Source: Lautropia mirabilis (GTDB lineage: Bacteria; Pseudomonadota; Gammaproteobacteria; Burkholderiales; Burkholderiaceae_E). From it: DNA of 64,000 nt. This document shows positions 27,649-35,975 of the stretch, in pieces. The notes below the pieces were generated by a model. It was not told the origin of the DNA. It ran no database searches and saw only the letters and a list, made by a program, of their open reading frames with translations. Position 1 is the first letter of the stretch, and the number at the start of each line of letters is the position of its first letter. The position numbers and the translations under genes are program-made. Where the stretch lies: the NCBI RefSeq assembly GCF_900637555.1, contig NZ_LR134378.1, positions 1,312,001-1,376,000 on the forward strand, written 5' to 3'.

Positions 27649-28302
27649 ATGGATTTCTCTGCCTTGCTCGACATCTTTCTGCATCTGGACAAGCACCTGG
27701 AAATGGTGGTGCAGAACTACGGCGTCTGGGTCTATGCGCTGATGTTCGCCATCATCTTCATCGAGACAGGGCTGGTGGTGATGCCTTTCCTGCCGGGAGA
27801 CTCGCTGCTGTTCGTGGCCGGTGCCATCGCGGCTGTGGGCGGACTGGATCTGCCCTTGCTGATGGGCCTGCTGGCCGTGGCCGCCGTGCTGGGCGATGCC
27901 GTGAACTACTCCATTGGCCGCTACATCGGTCCGAAGGTGTTCAGCTGGGAAGACAGCCGCTTCTTCAACCGCGAGGCCTTCGACCGCACGCACGCCTTCT
28001 ATGAGAAGCATGGTGGCATCACCATCATCGTGGCGCGCTTCATGCCCTTCATCCGCACCTTCGCGCCCTTCGTGGCGGGGGTGGCACAGATGACCTATGC
28101 GCGCTTCGCGATGTTCAACATCGTGGGCGGCGTGCTGTGGGTGGTCGGCCTGTCGGGCCTGGGCTATCTCATCGGCAACAACGACTGGGTCAAGGCCCAT
28201 TTCTCGTGGGTGACGCTGGCGATGATCATCATCCCCGGCCTGCCTGCCGTCTTCGAGGTGGTGCGGCACTACCTCAACCGCCGGAAGCAGAAGGCTGCCT
28301 GA
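27649..28302 (+). CDS. dedA: DedA family membrane protein
   Basis: A 217-residue DedA/SNARE-associated (VTT-domain) inner-membrane protein. Members act as proton-dependent transporters or flippases of undecaprenyl phosphate and other phospholipids. It shows FIETGLVVMPFLPGDSLLF, the G-D-(x)-NYSIGR segment, and the signature FMPFIRTFAPFVAGVAQM containing the essential arginines, plus four or five hydrophobic helices. Length equals E. coli DedA (219). The start at 27649 gives the normal N terminus (MDFSALLDIFLHLDKHL); an upstream in-frame ATG at 27613 is less likely. It is divergent from mutL and ends at a strong terminator. Confidence 0.92.
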   Translation: MDFSALLDIFLHLDKHLEMVVQNYGVWVYALMFAIIFIETGLVVMPFLPGDSLLFVAGAIAAVGGLDLPLLMGLLAVAAVLGDAVNYSIGRYIGPKVFSWEDSRFFNREAFDRTHAFYEKHGGITIIVARFMPFIRTFAPFVAGVAQMTYARFAMFNIVGGVLWVVGLSGLGYLIGNNDWVKAHFSWVTLAMIIIPGLPAVFEVVRHYLNRRKQKAA

Positions 28303-28345
28303 CGACGTGGTGGCCAGCCGCGGCTGGCCCGTCGGCAGAAAGCGG

Positions 28346-28371
28346 AAAGGGCGCCTGTGGCGCCCTTTTTC
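28346..28371 (+). terminator. Rho-independent terminator of dedA
   Basis: The stem AAGGGCGCC (28347-28355) with GGCGCCCTT (28359-28367) has a three-base loop and runs into a T stretch ending at 28371. It is a compact, strong intrinsic terminator on the plus strand. Confidence 0.9.
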
Positions 28372-28516
28372 TTTCACGTCATGCTCAGGTCATGCGGGCC
28401 GGCCCATGTGGTGGGCTGGCCCGCTTCTCTTGGGTTTTCCGAGCCGGAACCATCCGGCTTGCCCCGGTACCTGCATGCCCACGGTCGGCCCCGAGGGGGC
28501 CGAGGCAGGTGCAGGC

Positions 28517-29875
28517 TCAGAACGACCAGTTCGGGTAGTACTTGATTTCCACGCTGCCGGCGTAGACGTTGCTCGACTTGTCGGCATTGGCCCGGTTGTT
28601 GTGGCGGAAACGGCTGGACGGCATGAAGACGCCGCCGGCCACTTCCACGCGCCACTGCTTGGTCGGCCGCCAGCCCCAGACGATGTCGATGCCGTTGCCC
28701 AGTGCGCGCTTGTTCAGCTGGTCGCCGCGGGGGCGCAGGTTGCTACGGTCGCTTCCCAGGGCACCCACCTTGTCCTGCCGGTAGTGGTGGAACACTAGGT
28801 CCAGGGTGCTCTTTTCCATGGGGGCAAAGCCCACGCCGGCCGTCAGCACATGCAGGTTGGAGAGCTGTGGGTCCAGTGCCACGCCATAGACCTCGAAGTC
28901 CATGATGTTGCCCAGCTTGGCCTTGTTGTTCTGCAGGCCGCTCTGGCGGTGGGCGTTGTCCTTGCCATTGCCGTCGTCGCCACTGCCCCAGGCATAGCCG
29001 AGGGTGGCACGTGGCGCCCACTCGCTCTGTTCGTCCAGGAACCAGGTGGCGCCCAGGTCGATGGCCTCGCCCAGCACGCTGCGGCCGCCTTCATGGCCGC
29101 TGACCAGGCTCACCATGGCCCAGTGCTGCATGCCTTTCTTGGGCATGTTCTGCGAGCCGGCGGCCACATGCGTGAGACGCCGATCGGTGCGGTCGTTGTT
29201 CTGGTGCAGGGCTTTCAGCAGCAGCTGGTGGGTGTCGGAAAGCCGGTAGGTGCCCAGGGCCGCCAGGTAGTCGGTACCGTCACTGCGTCTTTCGCGGCTG
29301 CTCAGCAGATCACGGTCCCACTGACCCACGCGGGCGTAGAAGGCGACCACCTGCCAGGGGCCCTGTTCGAGGGTGCCTTCCACGCCGTCGAACTCGGTGT
29401 CGAAGAACCAGCCACGATCATCGGTGCGGGAGACGCGGCCCAGGCGCAGACGGGCACCGTATTCCTGAAGTTGTGCTTCGCCGTACAGCTGCTTGACCTT
29501 CAGCACGGTGTCGTGATTGGTGTTCCTGCCCGTCTCGCGCTCGGTGGCATCTTCCAGTTCCAGTTCGCCCGCAATCCCCCAGCGCCGGTCGAACTGCCAG
29601 CGGCCTGCGAGCCTGGCCTCGGGGGTGATCTCGGTTTTGGTGCGAATGTCGCGGGCAGCCAGCTGGCGGTTGCGCAGAAACTCGGTCTCGAAGGACAGGC
29701 GCGAGCGCAGCTGGAGGCCGGGCTCCTGCCATTCGATGGGTTTCTCGGCGTGGGCGCCGGGGACCAGGGTCGCGCTCAGCGCAAGGGCAAGCAGGGAGCG
29801 GGCCATGAAGGGGACGGCATGACGAGGCTGTTGTGCCCGCTCGTGTGGTCGGGTCTCGAGAACGGTGGTTCGCAT
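28517..29875 (-). CDS. AlgE-like outer-membrane export porin
   Basis: A 452-residue predicted beta-barrel of the alginate-export (AlgE-like) type. The signal peptide is MARSLLALALSATLVPGAHA, reached after a short basic N-terminal extension; the ATG at 29875 is preferred because GGAG lies eight bases before it, whereas 29806 has no ribosome site. The mature part alternates polar and aromatic residues, with WGIAGELELEDATE, YGARLRLGRVSRTDDRGWFFDTEFDGVEG, GATWFLDEQSEWAPRATLGYAWGSGDD and a terminal aromatic (NWSF) as expected for barrel insertion. It lies at the end of the glycosyltransferase/ABC/kinase operon, 165 bases after the kinase gene, and may be its outer-membrane exit. Confidence 0.75.
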   Translation of the reverse strand: MRTTVLETRPHERAQQPRHAVPFMARSLLALALSATLVPGAHAEKPIEWQEPGLQLRSRLSFETEFLRNRQLAARDIRTKTEITPEARLAGRWQFDRRWGIAGELELEDATERETGRNTNHDTVLKVKQLYGEAQLQEYGARLRLGRVSRTDDRGWFFDTEFDGVEGTLEQGPWQVVAFYARVGQWDRDLLSSRERRSDGTDYLAALGTYRLSDTHQLLLKALHQNNDRTDRRLTHVAAGSQNMPKKGMQHWAMVSLVSGHEGGRSVLGEAIDLGATWFLDEQSEWAPRATLGYAWGSGDDGNGKDNAHRQSGLQNNKAKLGNIMDFEVYGVALDPQLSNLHVLTAGVGFAPMEKSTLDLVFHHYRQDKVGALGSDRSNLRPRGDQLNKRALGNGIDIVWGWRPTKQWRVEVAGGVFMPSSRFRHNNRANADKSSNVYAGSVEIKYYPNWSF

Positions 29876-30040
29876 GCGAATATCTCCGAGTCTGGTGAGT
29901 TGTTGAATGACTTCAGGAAAGAGGCCGGTCCATCTGGCCGTTGCATCCCGCCGGTACGCATGCATTCATGCCAGCAGCGCACCGGCGCGCGGGATTCGTC
30001 GTTGTTTCTGTGGTCGATGTCCCTGTTCAGGGGAAGGGTC

Positions 30041-32845
30041 TCAGGGGCGCAGCTGTGCCTCGCAATATTCCAGGAGTGGCAGGGTGGTGTGGTGCCGATC
30101 GGGGAAACGGGTCGACAGGTAGATGTGTCGTGCCAGTGCCAGCAGCGTCCAGCCGGTGGGCGTGCGCTCGTTCACCTGGGGCGAGTCCTGCAGGAAGGCC
30201 TCAAGCAGTGCGTCCTGGTGCGGGCGCAGGGCGTAGATGTCGCCGTGGTGACGCAGTCCGTCCTCCATCAGGTGCGCGATGAAGTTGCCCACGTCCAGCG
30301 CGGGATCCCCTTCGCAGAACAGGTCCAGGTCCAGCCAGTACAGCTGCTCGCCATCGACCAGCACCTGGTCGGCATAGCAGTCACGGTGGATGCCGGTGGT
30401 TGGGTTGGGCAGCAGATGCGCTCCCAGTCGCTGCGTGGCCGGAATGAGGGCCTCGATGCGCCCAGCCCACTGGGGACGCAGCGCAGCGGCCTCACGCAGG
30501 CGCTGGTGCAGCATCTGCAGCTCATCATCCAGTGTCCAGCGTTTCGTGATCAGGGGGCGGACAGTAACCGACTGAACCGGTGCGCCATGGGAGGCCGAGC
30601 CGGCCGCTGCTGCCTGAGGGGGAGCGGATGCCGGGTTGCCATGGGGCAGGAACGAGGCTTCCGACGCCTGGAGCAGGTGGGCGCCCGCATGGTGCAGCGC
30701 GGCCAGGGCCCGACCAATGCGCGTGGCCAGCTCTGTGCTGCTGCCGGGGCGCAGCAGCGGCGTGGCCATCACGCCGGGAACCTTGCGCTGCAGCCACAGC
30801 TTCTGCTCGGGCAGGATGGCCAGTGCCTCGGGGACGCCCAGCCAGGGCAGGCTGAAGCCGCGTGCATGTAGCGCCTGCTGCACCCGGAAGCCGTGACGGT
30901 CAGCGCCCTTGAAGCGCAGCTTGCCCAGCAGGATCTGCTCCTGGCCATCGGTGACCGACGAGGGGAGCAGCCGGTACTCCAGCAGGGCACGACGGCCGGC
31001 CTTGTGGCGCAGCACCTGCACCGGCTGGAGTGTCCAGGCGTCAGGGCGCAGATGCAGGGCATCCAGCAGCAGCGGCTGCATCAGGGACACGTCGGTCTGG
31101 GGCCAGGTGGCGGGATCATCCGATGACGCCGAGGGCGCCGCGGAGGATGCGGAAGGCGCTGCTGAAGGGGTGTCGTGCGCGCTTGGCTGTGCGTCCTTCA
31201 CGGAGGCCGTGCCCTGTGGGGCGGGCCCGCCATGCACGCCGGTCGCTTCAGGACGTTCCTGCGGGGCTTGGGCCTGTCCTCCGGTGCGGCCCGCCGGCGG
31301 GGCAAGCGGCTGCAGCCGGCCGGCCAGGTGCTGGGCAACCTGCAGGATCTGCTGCATCAGCATCGGCCAGTCAGCACGGCGACGACGAAAGCCCTCGGGC
31401 ATCATGCGCAGCAGGTGGGCCACCGTGTGCCAGCCGGCGCGTTTGCGGTCCTCGAAGGAGAGGATCCGGCCATGGCCTTCCAGCAGGGCCTCGCGTGCCG
31501 CCTCCAGCAGCTCCAGACTTTCCTGAACGGGGCGTGAGGTGCTGTCGATGGAGGGCGCAGCGGTGAATGCGGGGTGATTCCAGTCTTGTTCGGCCGTGCC
31601 GTCGTCCGCGGACAGCGGGTCCAGCGGGATGAAGGGACGGTGGCGCTGCAGGTGCTGCACGACGAGCCGGGCCAGCAGCGAGCCGAAGTCAGCCATCGGG
31701 TCGCCCCAGGCGGCACTGTCCCAGTCGATGATGAGGATCTGGCCCAGGTCGTTGCGCACCAGCTGTTCCAGCGACATGTCGCCGTGGGTGATGCGCGGCT
31801 GCCAGATGCCCTGTTGCAGGGCCAGAGTGGTCCGGGCGCACAGGGTACGGACCTCGTCGGCCAGCTCGGGCTGCAGGTAGGCCAGGGTGGTGCAGGCCTG
31901 CTGCAGGGCGTCGATGTCGTGCGCGGTGTGACGCTGGACGGGATGCGGGGCGCTGGTCTGATGCAGGTTCGACAGCAGCTGGCCCACGTCGGTCAGCAGG
32001 GACAGATCGGCCGCCTCAATGGCAAAGCGGCGTGCCGTTACGGATGGGGCGGCGTCGGCCACCGACAGCGGATCCGGGGTGATGACAGGCAGTTCGGCGG
32101 CAAACAGCTGGTCCAGGCTCTGGCCGGCCAGCCAGGGCAGCACCAGACAATGCCGGGCTGCATCCACGGCCAGCAGCGGCGTGGACTGGACTGTCTGGGC
32201 CAATTGGGCACCGGCCAGTGTGGCCTCGAAGTCATGCTCGATGCAGGCACGCAGCAGGCCACGGGGCCGACCGTCCTGCTGCAGTCGCATCACCAGCCGC
32301 CGTTCGGGCTTGTAGCGCAGAACCTGACCGAACAGGCGGCTGTCGTACAGGGTGGCGGGGGCATCCTGCAGAAGGCCTGTCGTGCCGTGGGGCGCCGGCC
32401 AGGGGCGGAAGTCGTCCGGCAGCGAATGATGGCCGGTGAGCATGTCGGGGTCGTGCAGCAGGCTCGCCAGGGCCGTGATGCGCCGGTCGTGAACGGCGCT
32501 GGCCAGCAGCAGGTGCCAGGCAGGTAGCACATGCGCCGAGAAGCGGCCGTCACGGGCGCTGCGTTTCAGCAGGCGCCGCGACTGATATGGCCAGGCGGTG
32601 CTGTCGCGGGGCAGCACGCGGGCAAAGGCGTGCTGCGAGCGGCCCAGCACGTCGAAGACCCGCAGCCCGGCCAGGCAGCCTGTACCGGGCTTGTAGCGCA
32701 GGTAGTCGATACGGATGCGGGAGATGTCGGCTGCCGGCAGCTGCAGCTGCACCACATCCAGCAGCGCCTGCTCGTCCAGCAGCAGCGACAGGCCGGGCAT
32801 GTCGGGTTCCTGCCCGAGCAGGGCCTGTTCGGTCTCGATCTTCAT
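30041..32845 (-). CDS. Tandem aminoglycoside-phosphotransferase-like kinase, two catalytic domains
   Basis: A 934-residue protein with two kinase domains of the APH fold in one chain. The first has the catalytic loop ITHGDMSLEQL (about residue 352) and metal-binding IIDWDSAAWGDPMADF (about 370). The second has GIHRDCYADQVL (about 818) and LDLDLFCEGDPALDVGNF (about 836). They are joined by a low-complexity Pro/Ala/Ser/Gln linker (about 510-580). A lysine-bearing motif (LRYKPGTG, LRYKPERR, LRHKAGRR) recurs three times, probably from N-lobe strands. Such enzymes phosphorylate sugar or lipid hydroxyls. The start at 32845 overlaps the ABC exporter stop by four bases (ATGA); the longer frame would lie inside that gene. 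Substrate unknown. Confidence 0.8.
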   Translation of the reverse strand: MKIETEQALLGQEPDMPGLSLLLDEQALLDVVQLQLPAADISRIRIDYLRYKPGTGCLAGLRVFDVLGRSQHAFARVLPRDSTAWPYQSRRLLKRSARDGRFSAHVLPAWHLLLASAVHDRRITALASLLHDPDMLTGHHSLPDDFRPWPAPHGTTGLLQDAPATLYDSRLFGQVLRYKPERRLVMRLQQDGRPRGLLRACIEHDFEATLAGAQLAQTVQSTPLLAVDAARHCLVLPWLAGQSLDQLFAAELPVITPDPLSVADAAPSVTARRFAIEAADLSLLTDVGQLLSNLHQTSAPHPVQRHTAHDIDALQQACTTLAYLQPELADEVRTLCARTTLALQQGIWQPRITHGDMSLEQLVRNDLGQILIIDWDSAAWGDPMADFGSLLARLVVQHLQRHRPFIPLDPLSADDGTAEQDWNHPAFTAAPSIDSTSRPVQESLELLEAAREALLEGHGRILSFEDRKRAGWHTVAHLLRMMPEGFRRRRADWPMLMQQILQVAQHLAGRLQPLAPPAGRTGGQAQAPQERPEATGVHGGPAPQGTASVKDAQPSAHDTPSAAPSASSAAPSASSDDPATWPQTDVSLMQPLLLDALHLRPDAWTLQPVQVLRHKAGRRALLEYRLLPSSVTDGQEQILLGKLRFKGADRHGFRVQQALHARGFSLPWLGVPEALAILPEQKLWLQRKVPGVMATPLLRPGSSTELATRIGRALAALHHAGAHLLQASEASFLPHGNPASAPPQAAAAGSASHGAPVQSVTVRPLITKRWTLDDELQMLHQRLREAAALRPQWAGRIEALIPATQRLGAHLLPNPTTGIHRDCYADQVLVDGEQLYWLDLDLFCEGDPALDVGNFIAHLMEDGLRHHGDIYALRPHQDALLEAFLQDSPQVNERTPTGWTLLALARHIYLSTRFPDRHHTTLPLLEYCEAQLRP

Positions 32846-34746
32846 GCATCGCTCCCGGTGTCGGCCAGCGCGGCCTTGGCCTGCAGGTCGCCCACGGCCT
32901 GGCGATGTATCTGCCACAGGGCCGCGTAGGGACCATCGTTCTTCAGCAGCTCCGCGTGGGTGCCGGATTCGGCAATGCCGCCCTGGTCCACGTAGACGAT
33001 CCGGTCGGCCTGCGATGCCAGATCCAGATCGTGGGTGATCATCAGCGCCGTGCGCCTGTCGATGAGGCGGGTGATGGCGTGGCGCACCACGGCCTCGCTG
33101 GCGCGATCCAGTCCGGTGGTGGGCTCGTCCAGCACCACGATGGGGCAGCGGCGCAGGGCCAGTCGGGCGATGGCCAGACGCTGGCGCTGGCCGCCTGACA
33201 GCGTGGCGCCGCGCTCGCCGATGACCGTGTCGTAGCCTTCGGGCAGTGCCGTGATGAAGTCGTGTGCATTGGCCAGCTTGGCAGCCTCGATGATCTCGGC
33301 ATCGCTGACCTTGCGGCCGGCGGCGCAGGCCAGGTTGTCGCGGATGCTGGAGGCAAACATCAGCGCATCCTGCGGCAGCAGGCCGATCTGGCGGCGCACG
33401 CTGGCCGTCTTCCATTCGCGGATGTCGTGGCCGTCGATCTCGATGCGGCCTTCCTGCGGATCGTAGAGGCGCAGCAGCAGCACCGACAGCGTGGACTTGC
33501 CGATGCCCGAGGGGCCCACGACCGCGACGTGCTCGCCGGCATCCAGCTGCAGGTCCAGTCCCTTGAAGACGGGGCGTGCACCGTCTTCATAGGCAAAGTG
33601 CAGGTTGCGGAAGGCGAGCTGGCCGCGGAAGGCCGGGGCAGACCGCGCATCCGGGCGGTCTGCGATGTCGGGCGATTCCTCCAGGATGTCGGAGATGCGC
33701 TCGGCCGAGGCCAGGGCCTTGGAGAGGCGTCCGGCGTACTTGGCGTACTCGCGCACCGGGCGCATGGAGTTCTTCAGGTACGAGATGAACACCAGCAGAT
33801 CGCCAGCCGTGAGCGAGCCGGCGATCACCTGCAGCGCGCCCTGCCACAGCACCAGGGCCGTGGCGCAGGCCACCAGCAGGTCGATGGAGCGCTCCAGGCC
33901 GGCCGAGAGCCGCTTGGTGTTCATGTCGGCGTTGGCGGCCTGGCCGTCATTGCCGCGGAACATGCGCGAGAAGCCTTCTTCCAGCGCCAGCGACTGTACG
34001 GTGCGGATGGCCGACATCGATTCGGTTGCCGTGGCGGCCAGCGATCCTTCACGGGTACGCTGACGACGGCTGGCCTCGTGGATGAGCCGGCTGCTGCGCT
34101 TGGCCGACAGCCACATCACCGGCAGCGGGATGAGCGAGATCAGCGCCAGCTGCCAGTTCAGCACGAACATCACCCCGAACATGCCCACCAGGATGAAGAC
34201 GTTGGCCATCATCGGCAGCAGGGCCGAGACCGTCACCTCGCGAAGCTGGCCCACGTCGTTGACCAGGCGCAGCGCCAGGTCGCCGCTGCGCTGGCGTTGA
34301 TGGAAGGCCAGCGACAGGCGCAGCAACCGGTTGTAGAGCACGTTGCGGACCTTGCTGAGCACTTCGTTGCCGATGCGCGCAAAGCCCACGGTGGACAGGA
34401 AGCCGGCCAGCGCCCGCAGGGCGGCAAAGGCCACCACCGCCACGGCCGAGAGCCAGACGATTTCCATCGTCTCCAGGCTGCCCAGCCACTGGCCCAGCGC
34501 CTTGTGGCCGTTCTTCGGGTCGCCCAGCACGTGGTCCACCACGAAGGCCAGCGGCCAGGGTTCGGCCAGCCGCATCAGGGTGCTGAGCAGCAGTGCCGCC
34601 AGCGAGCCGGCCAGCAGCGGCCCCTGTCCCTTCATGAAGGGACGGAAGCGTTTCAGGACACGGCGGATGGGGCTGCCGGTGGGGCGTGTGTCTTTCTGGG
34701 GCACGGGAAAAAGGGCTCCTCTTGCGACGGGCTTGAACGTGGGCAA
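32842..34746 (-). CDS. Fused ABC exporter (membrane and ATPase domains)
   Basis: A 634-residue half-transporter of the MsbA/LapB type. Six hydrophobic helices occupy about residues 45-340, followed by one nucleotide-binding domain: Walker A GPSGIGKST (about 412), signature LSGGQRQRLAIARLAL (about 513), Walker B IVVLDEPTTGLD and the switch histidine ITHDLD. Members flip lipids, glycolipids or peptides outward. It lies between two glycosyltransferase genes and the kinase gene, so a glycolipid or oligosaccharide-lipid substrate is likely. The start appears to be TTG at 34746, 15 bases after the upstream stop, with no clear ribosome site, so the N terminus is uncertain. Confidence 0.85.
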   Translation of the reverse strand: MPTFKPVARGALFPVPQKDTRPTGSPIRRVLKRFRPFMKGQGPLLAGSLAALLLSTLMRLAEPWPLAFVVDHVLGDPKNGHKALGQWLGSLETMEIVWLSAVAVVAFAALRALAGFLSTVGFARIGNEVLSKVRNVLYNRLLRLSLAFHQRQRSGDLALRLVNDVGQLREVTVSALLPMMANVFILVGMFGVMFVLNWQLALISLIPLPVMWLSAKRSSRLIHEASRRQRTREGSLAATATESMSAIRTVQSLALEEGFSRMFRGNDGQAANADMNTKRLSAGLERSIDLLVACATALVLWQGALQVIAGSLTAGDLLVFISYLKNSMRPVREYAKYAGRLSKALASAERISDILEESPDIADRPDARSAPAFRGQLAFRNLHFAYEDGARPVFKGLDLQLDAGEHVAVVGPSGIGKSTLSVLLLRLYDPQEGRIEIDGHDIREWKTASVRRQIGLLPQDALMFASSIRDNLACAAGRKVSDAEIIEAAKLANAHDFITALPEGYDTVIGERGATLSGGQRQRLAIARLALRRCPIVVLDEPTTGLDRASEAVVRHAITRLIDRRTALMITHDLDLASQADRIVYVDQGGIAESGTHAELLKNDGPYAALWQIHRQAVGDLQAKAALADTGSDA

Positions 34747-34761
34747 TCCGGGGGCGGTCGA

Positions 34762-35958
34762 TCAGATCACGGGGCTGTCCGGCATGGCAGCATCGGCCAT
34801 GGCCAGAATGCGTGCGATGACGGCATCCCAGCTGTGTTCGGCCACGATGCGCTGACGGCCACGGCGGCCCATGGACAGGCGCAGCGCCGGATCCTGGACC
34901 AGGGTGGCCAGTGCATCGGCAAAGGCGTCCGGATCTCCGGGGGGCACCAGCAGACCGTCGACGTCCTGCAGCACCACGGTGGCCAGGTGGCCCACGCGGG
35001 TGGTGACGACCGGTAGTTCGGCGGCCAGGTACTCGTAGATCTTCAGGGGCGAGAAATAGAAGTTGTCCTGGGCCGGGTAGGGCGCCGTGGCAATGTCCAT
35101 CTGCGCCAGCAGTCCCGGAACCTCATGTGCCTGCACGGCGCCGGTGAAGCGGCAGTGCTGCAGCAGGCCAAGGGCCGTGAGCGATGATTCCATGTCGGTG
35201 CGGCCGGGACCGTCACCTACCACCAGCAGCCGGGTCTGCGGGAAGCGCCGGTGCAGGCGCGCGAAGGCCTCCACCAGCAGCGGCAGGCCGTGCCAGGGCT
35301 TCAGCGTGCCCAGAAAGCCGATGACGATCGGGGTTTCGTTGCTGATGTCGGCATGGCGCGCGGCCCGCAGCTCGGCGCTGTCGGCGCTGGGCGACGGATC
35401 CACGCCATTGGCCACCACATGCACGCGTCCCTTCGTGCCGGGCCAGGTGTGCAGGTAGTCGGCCACGCCGGGCGAGACGGCCAGCAGGGCGCTGGCCTGC
35501 GAGAAGGCCGACTGCGCCACGGCGTGCGCCTCGTCTTCCAGCACCAGCTGGCGGTGGGTGCGCTGCTCCTCGATGAGCGGCGCGTTCACTTCCAGAATGC
35601 CCGGGATGCCGTGTTCACGGGCCCAGCGCATGCCCACGTCGCTCCAGAGCGAGTAGCGCTCGTAGACCATGTCGTAGGGGGCGTGCGCGTCAAGCCGCTC
35701 GGCGATGTGGTCCCGCGCTTCAAGGGCGGCATGGGCGCGCTTGGTGGGGTCTCCCTGCGGGATCTCCGGCAGGTGGACGCAGGCGACGTTCTCCAGACCC
35801 AGCGGGACATGGCCGTCGAAGCGGGTGGCAAACAGCGTGACGCGGTGGCCGGCCTTCAGGGCGGCTCGCACCACCGACTGCACGTGGATCGAGGCTCCCT
35901 TGGTGCCGAAGACCGGGATGCCGGCGTCGGCGCAGACATAGGCGATGTGTTTCTTCAT
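34762..35958 (-). CDS. GT4-family glycosyltransferase A
   Basis: A 398-residue GT-B fold glycosyltransferase of family GT4. The N-terminal Rossmann domain starts HIAYVCADAGIPVFGTKGAS (the glycine-rich GxKGxS segment contacts the nucleotide sugar). The C-terminal domain has VIGFLGTLKPWHG, LLVVGDGPGR and the E-x7-E type region SPLKIYEYLAAELPVV, with Glu in YEYLAAE. The donor and acceptor are unknown. A GGAG site six bases before the ATG at 35958 sets the start; MNLSGVS at 35979 is an alternative. It follows glycosyltransferase B by 17 bases and precedes the ABC exporter by 15. Confidence 0.85.
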   Translation of the reverse strand: MKKHIAYVCADAGIPVFGTKGASIHVQSVVRAALKAGHRVTLFATRFDGHVPLGLENVACVHLPEIPQGDPTKRAHAALEARDHIAERLDAHAPYDMVYERYSLWSDVGMRWAREHGIPGILEVNAPLIEEQRTHRQLVLEDEAHAVAQSAFSQASALLAVSPGVADYLHTWPGTKGRVHVVANGVDPSPSADSAELRAARHADISNETPIVIGFLGTLKPWHGLPLLVEAFARLHRRFPQTRLLVVGDGPGRTDMESSLTALGLLQHCRFTGAVQAHEVPGLLAQMDIATAPYPAQDNFYFSPLKIYEYLAAELPVVTTRVGHLATVVLQDVDGLLVPPGDPDAFADALATLVQDPALRLSMGRRGRQRIVAEHSWDAVIARILAMADAAMPDSPVI

Positions 35959-35975
35959 GGAAACTCCGGAAAGGT

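Noticed and set aside
30041-33415. A single 1124-codon minus-strand gene covering the kinase and part of the exporter
   Set aside because: The first about 190 codons lie inside the exporter gene in another frame and have no kinase pattern; the start at 32845 overlaps the exporter stop by ATGA.
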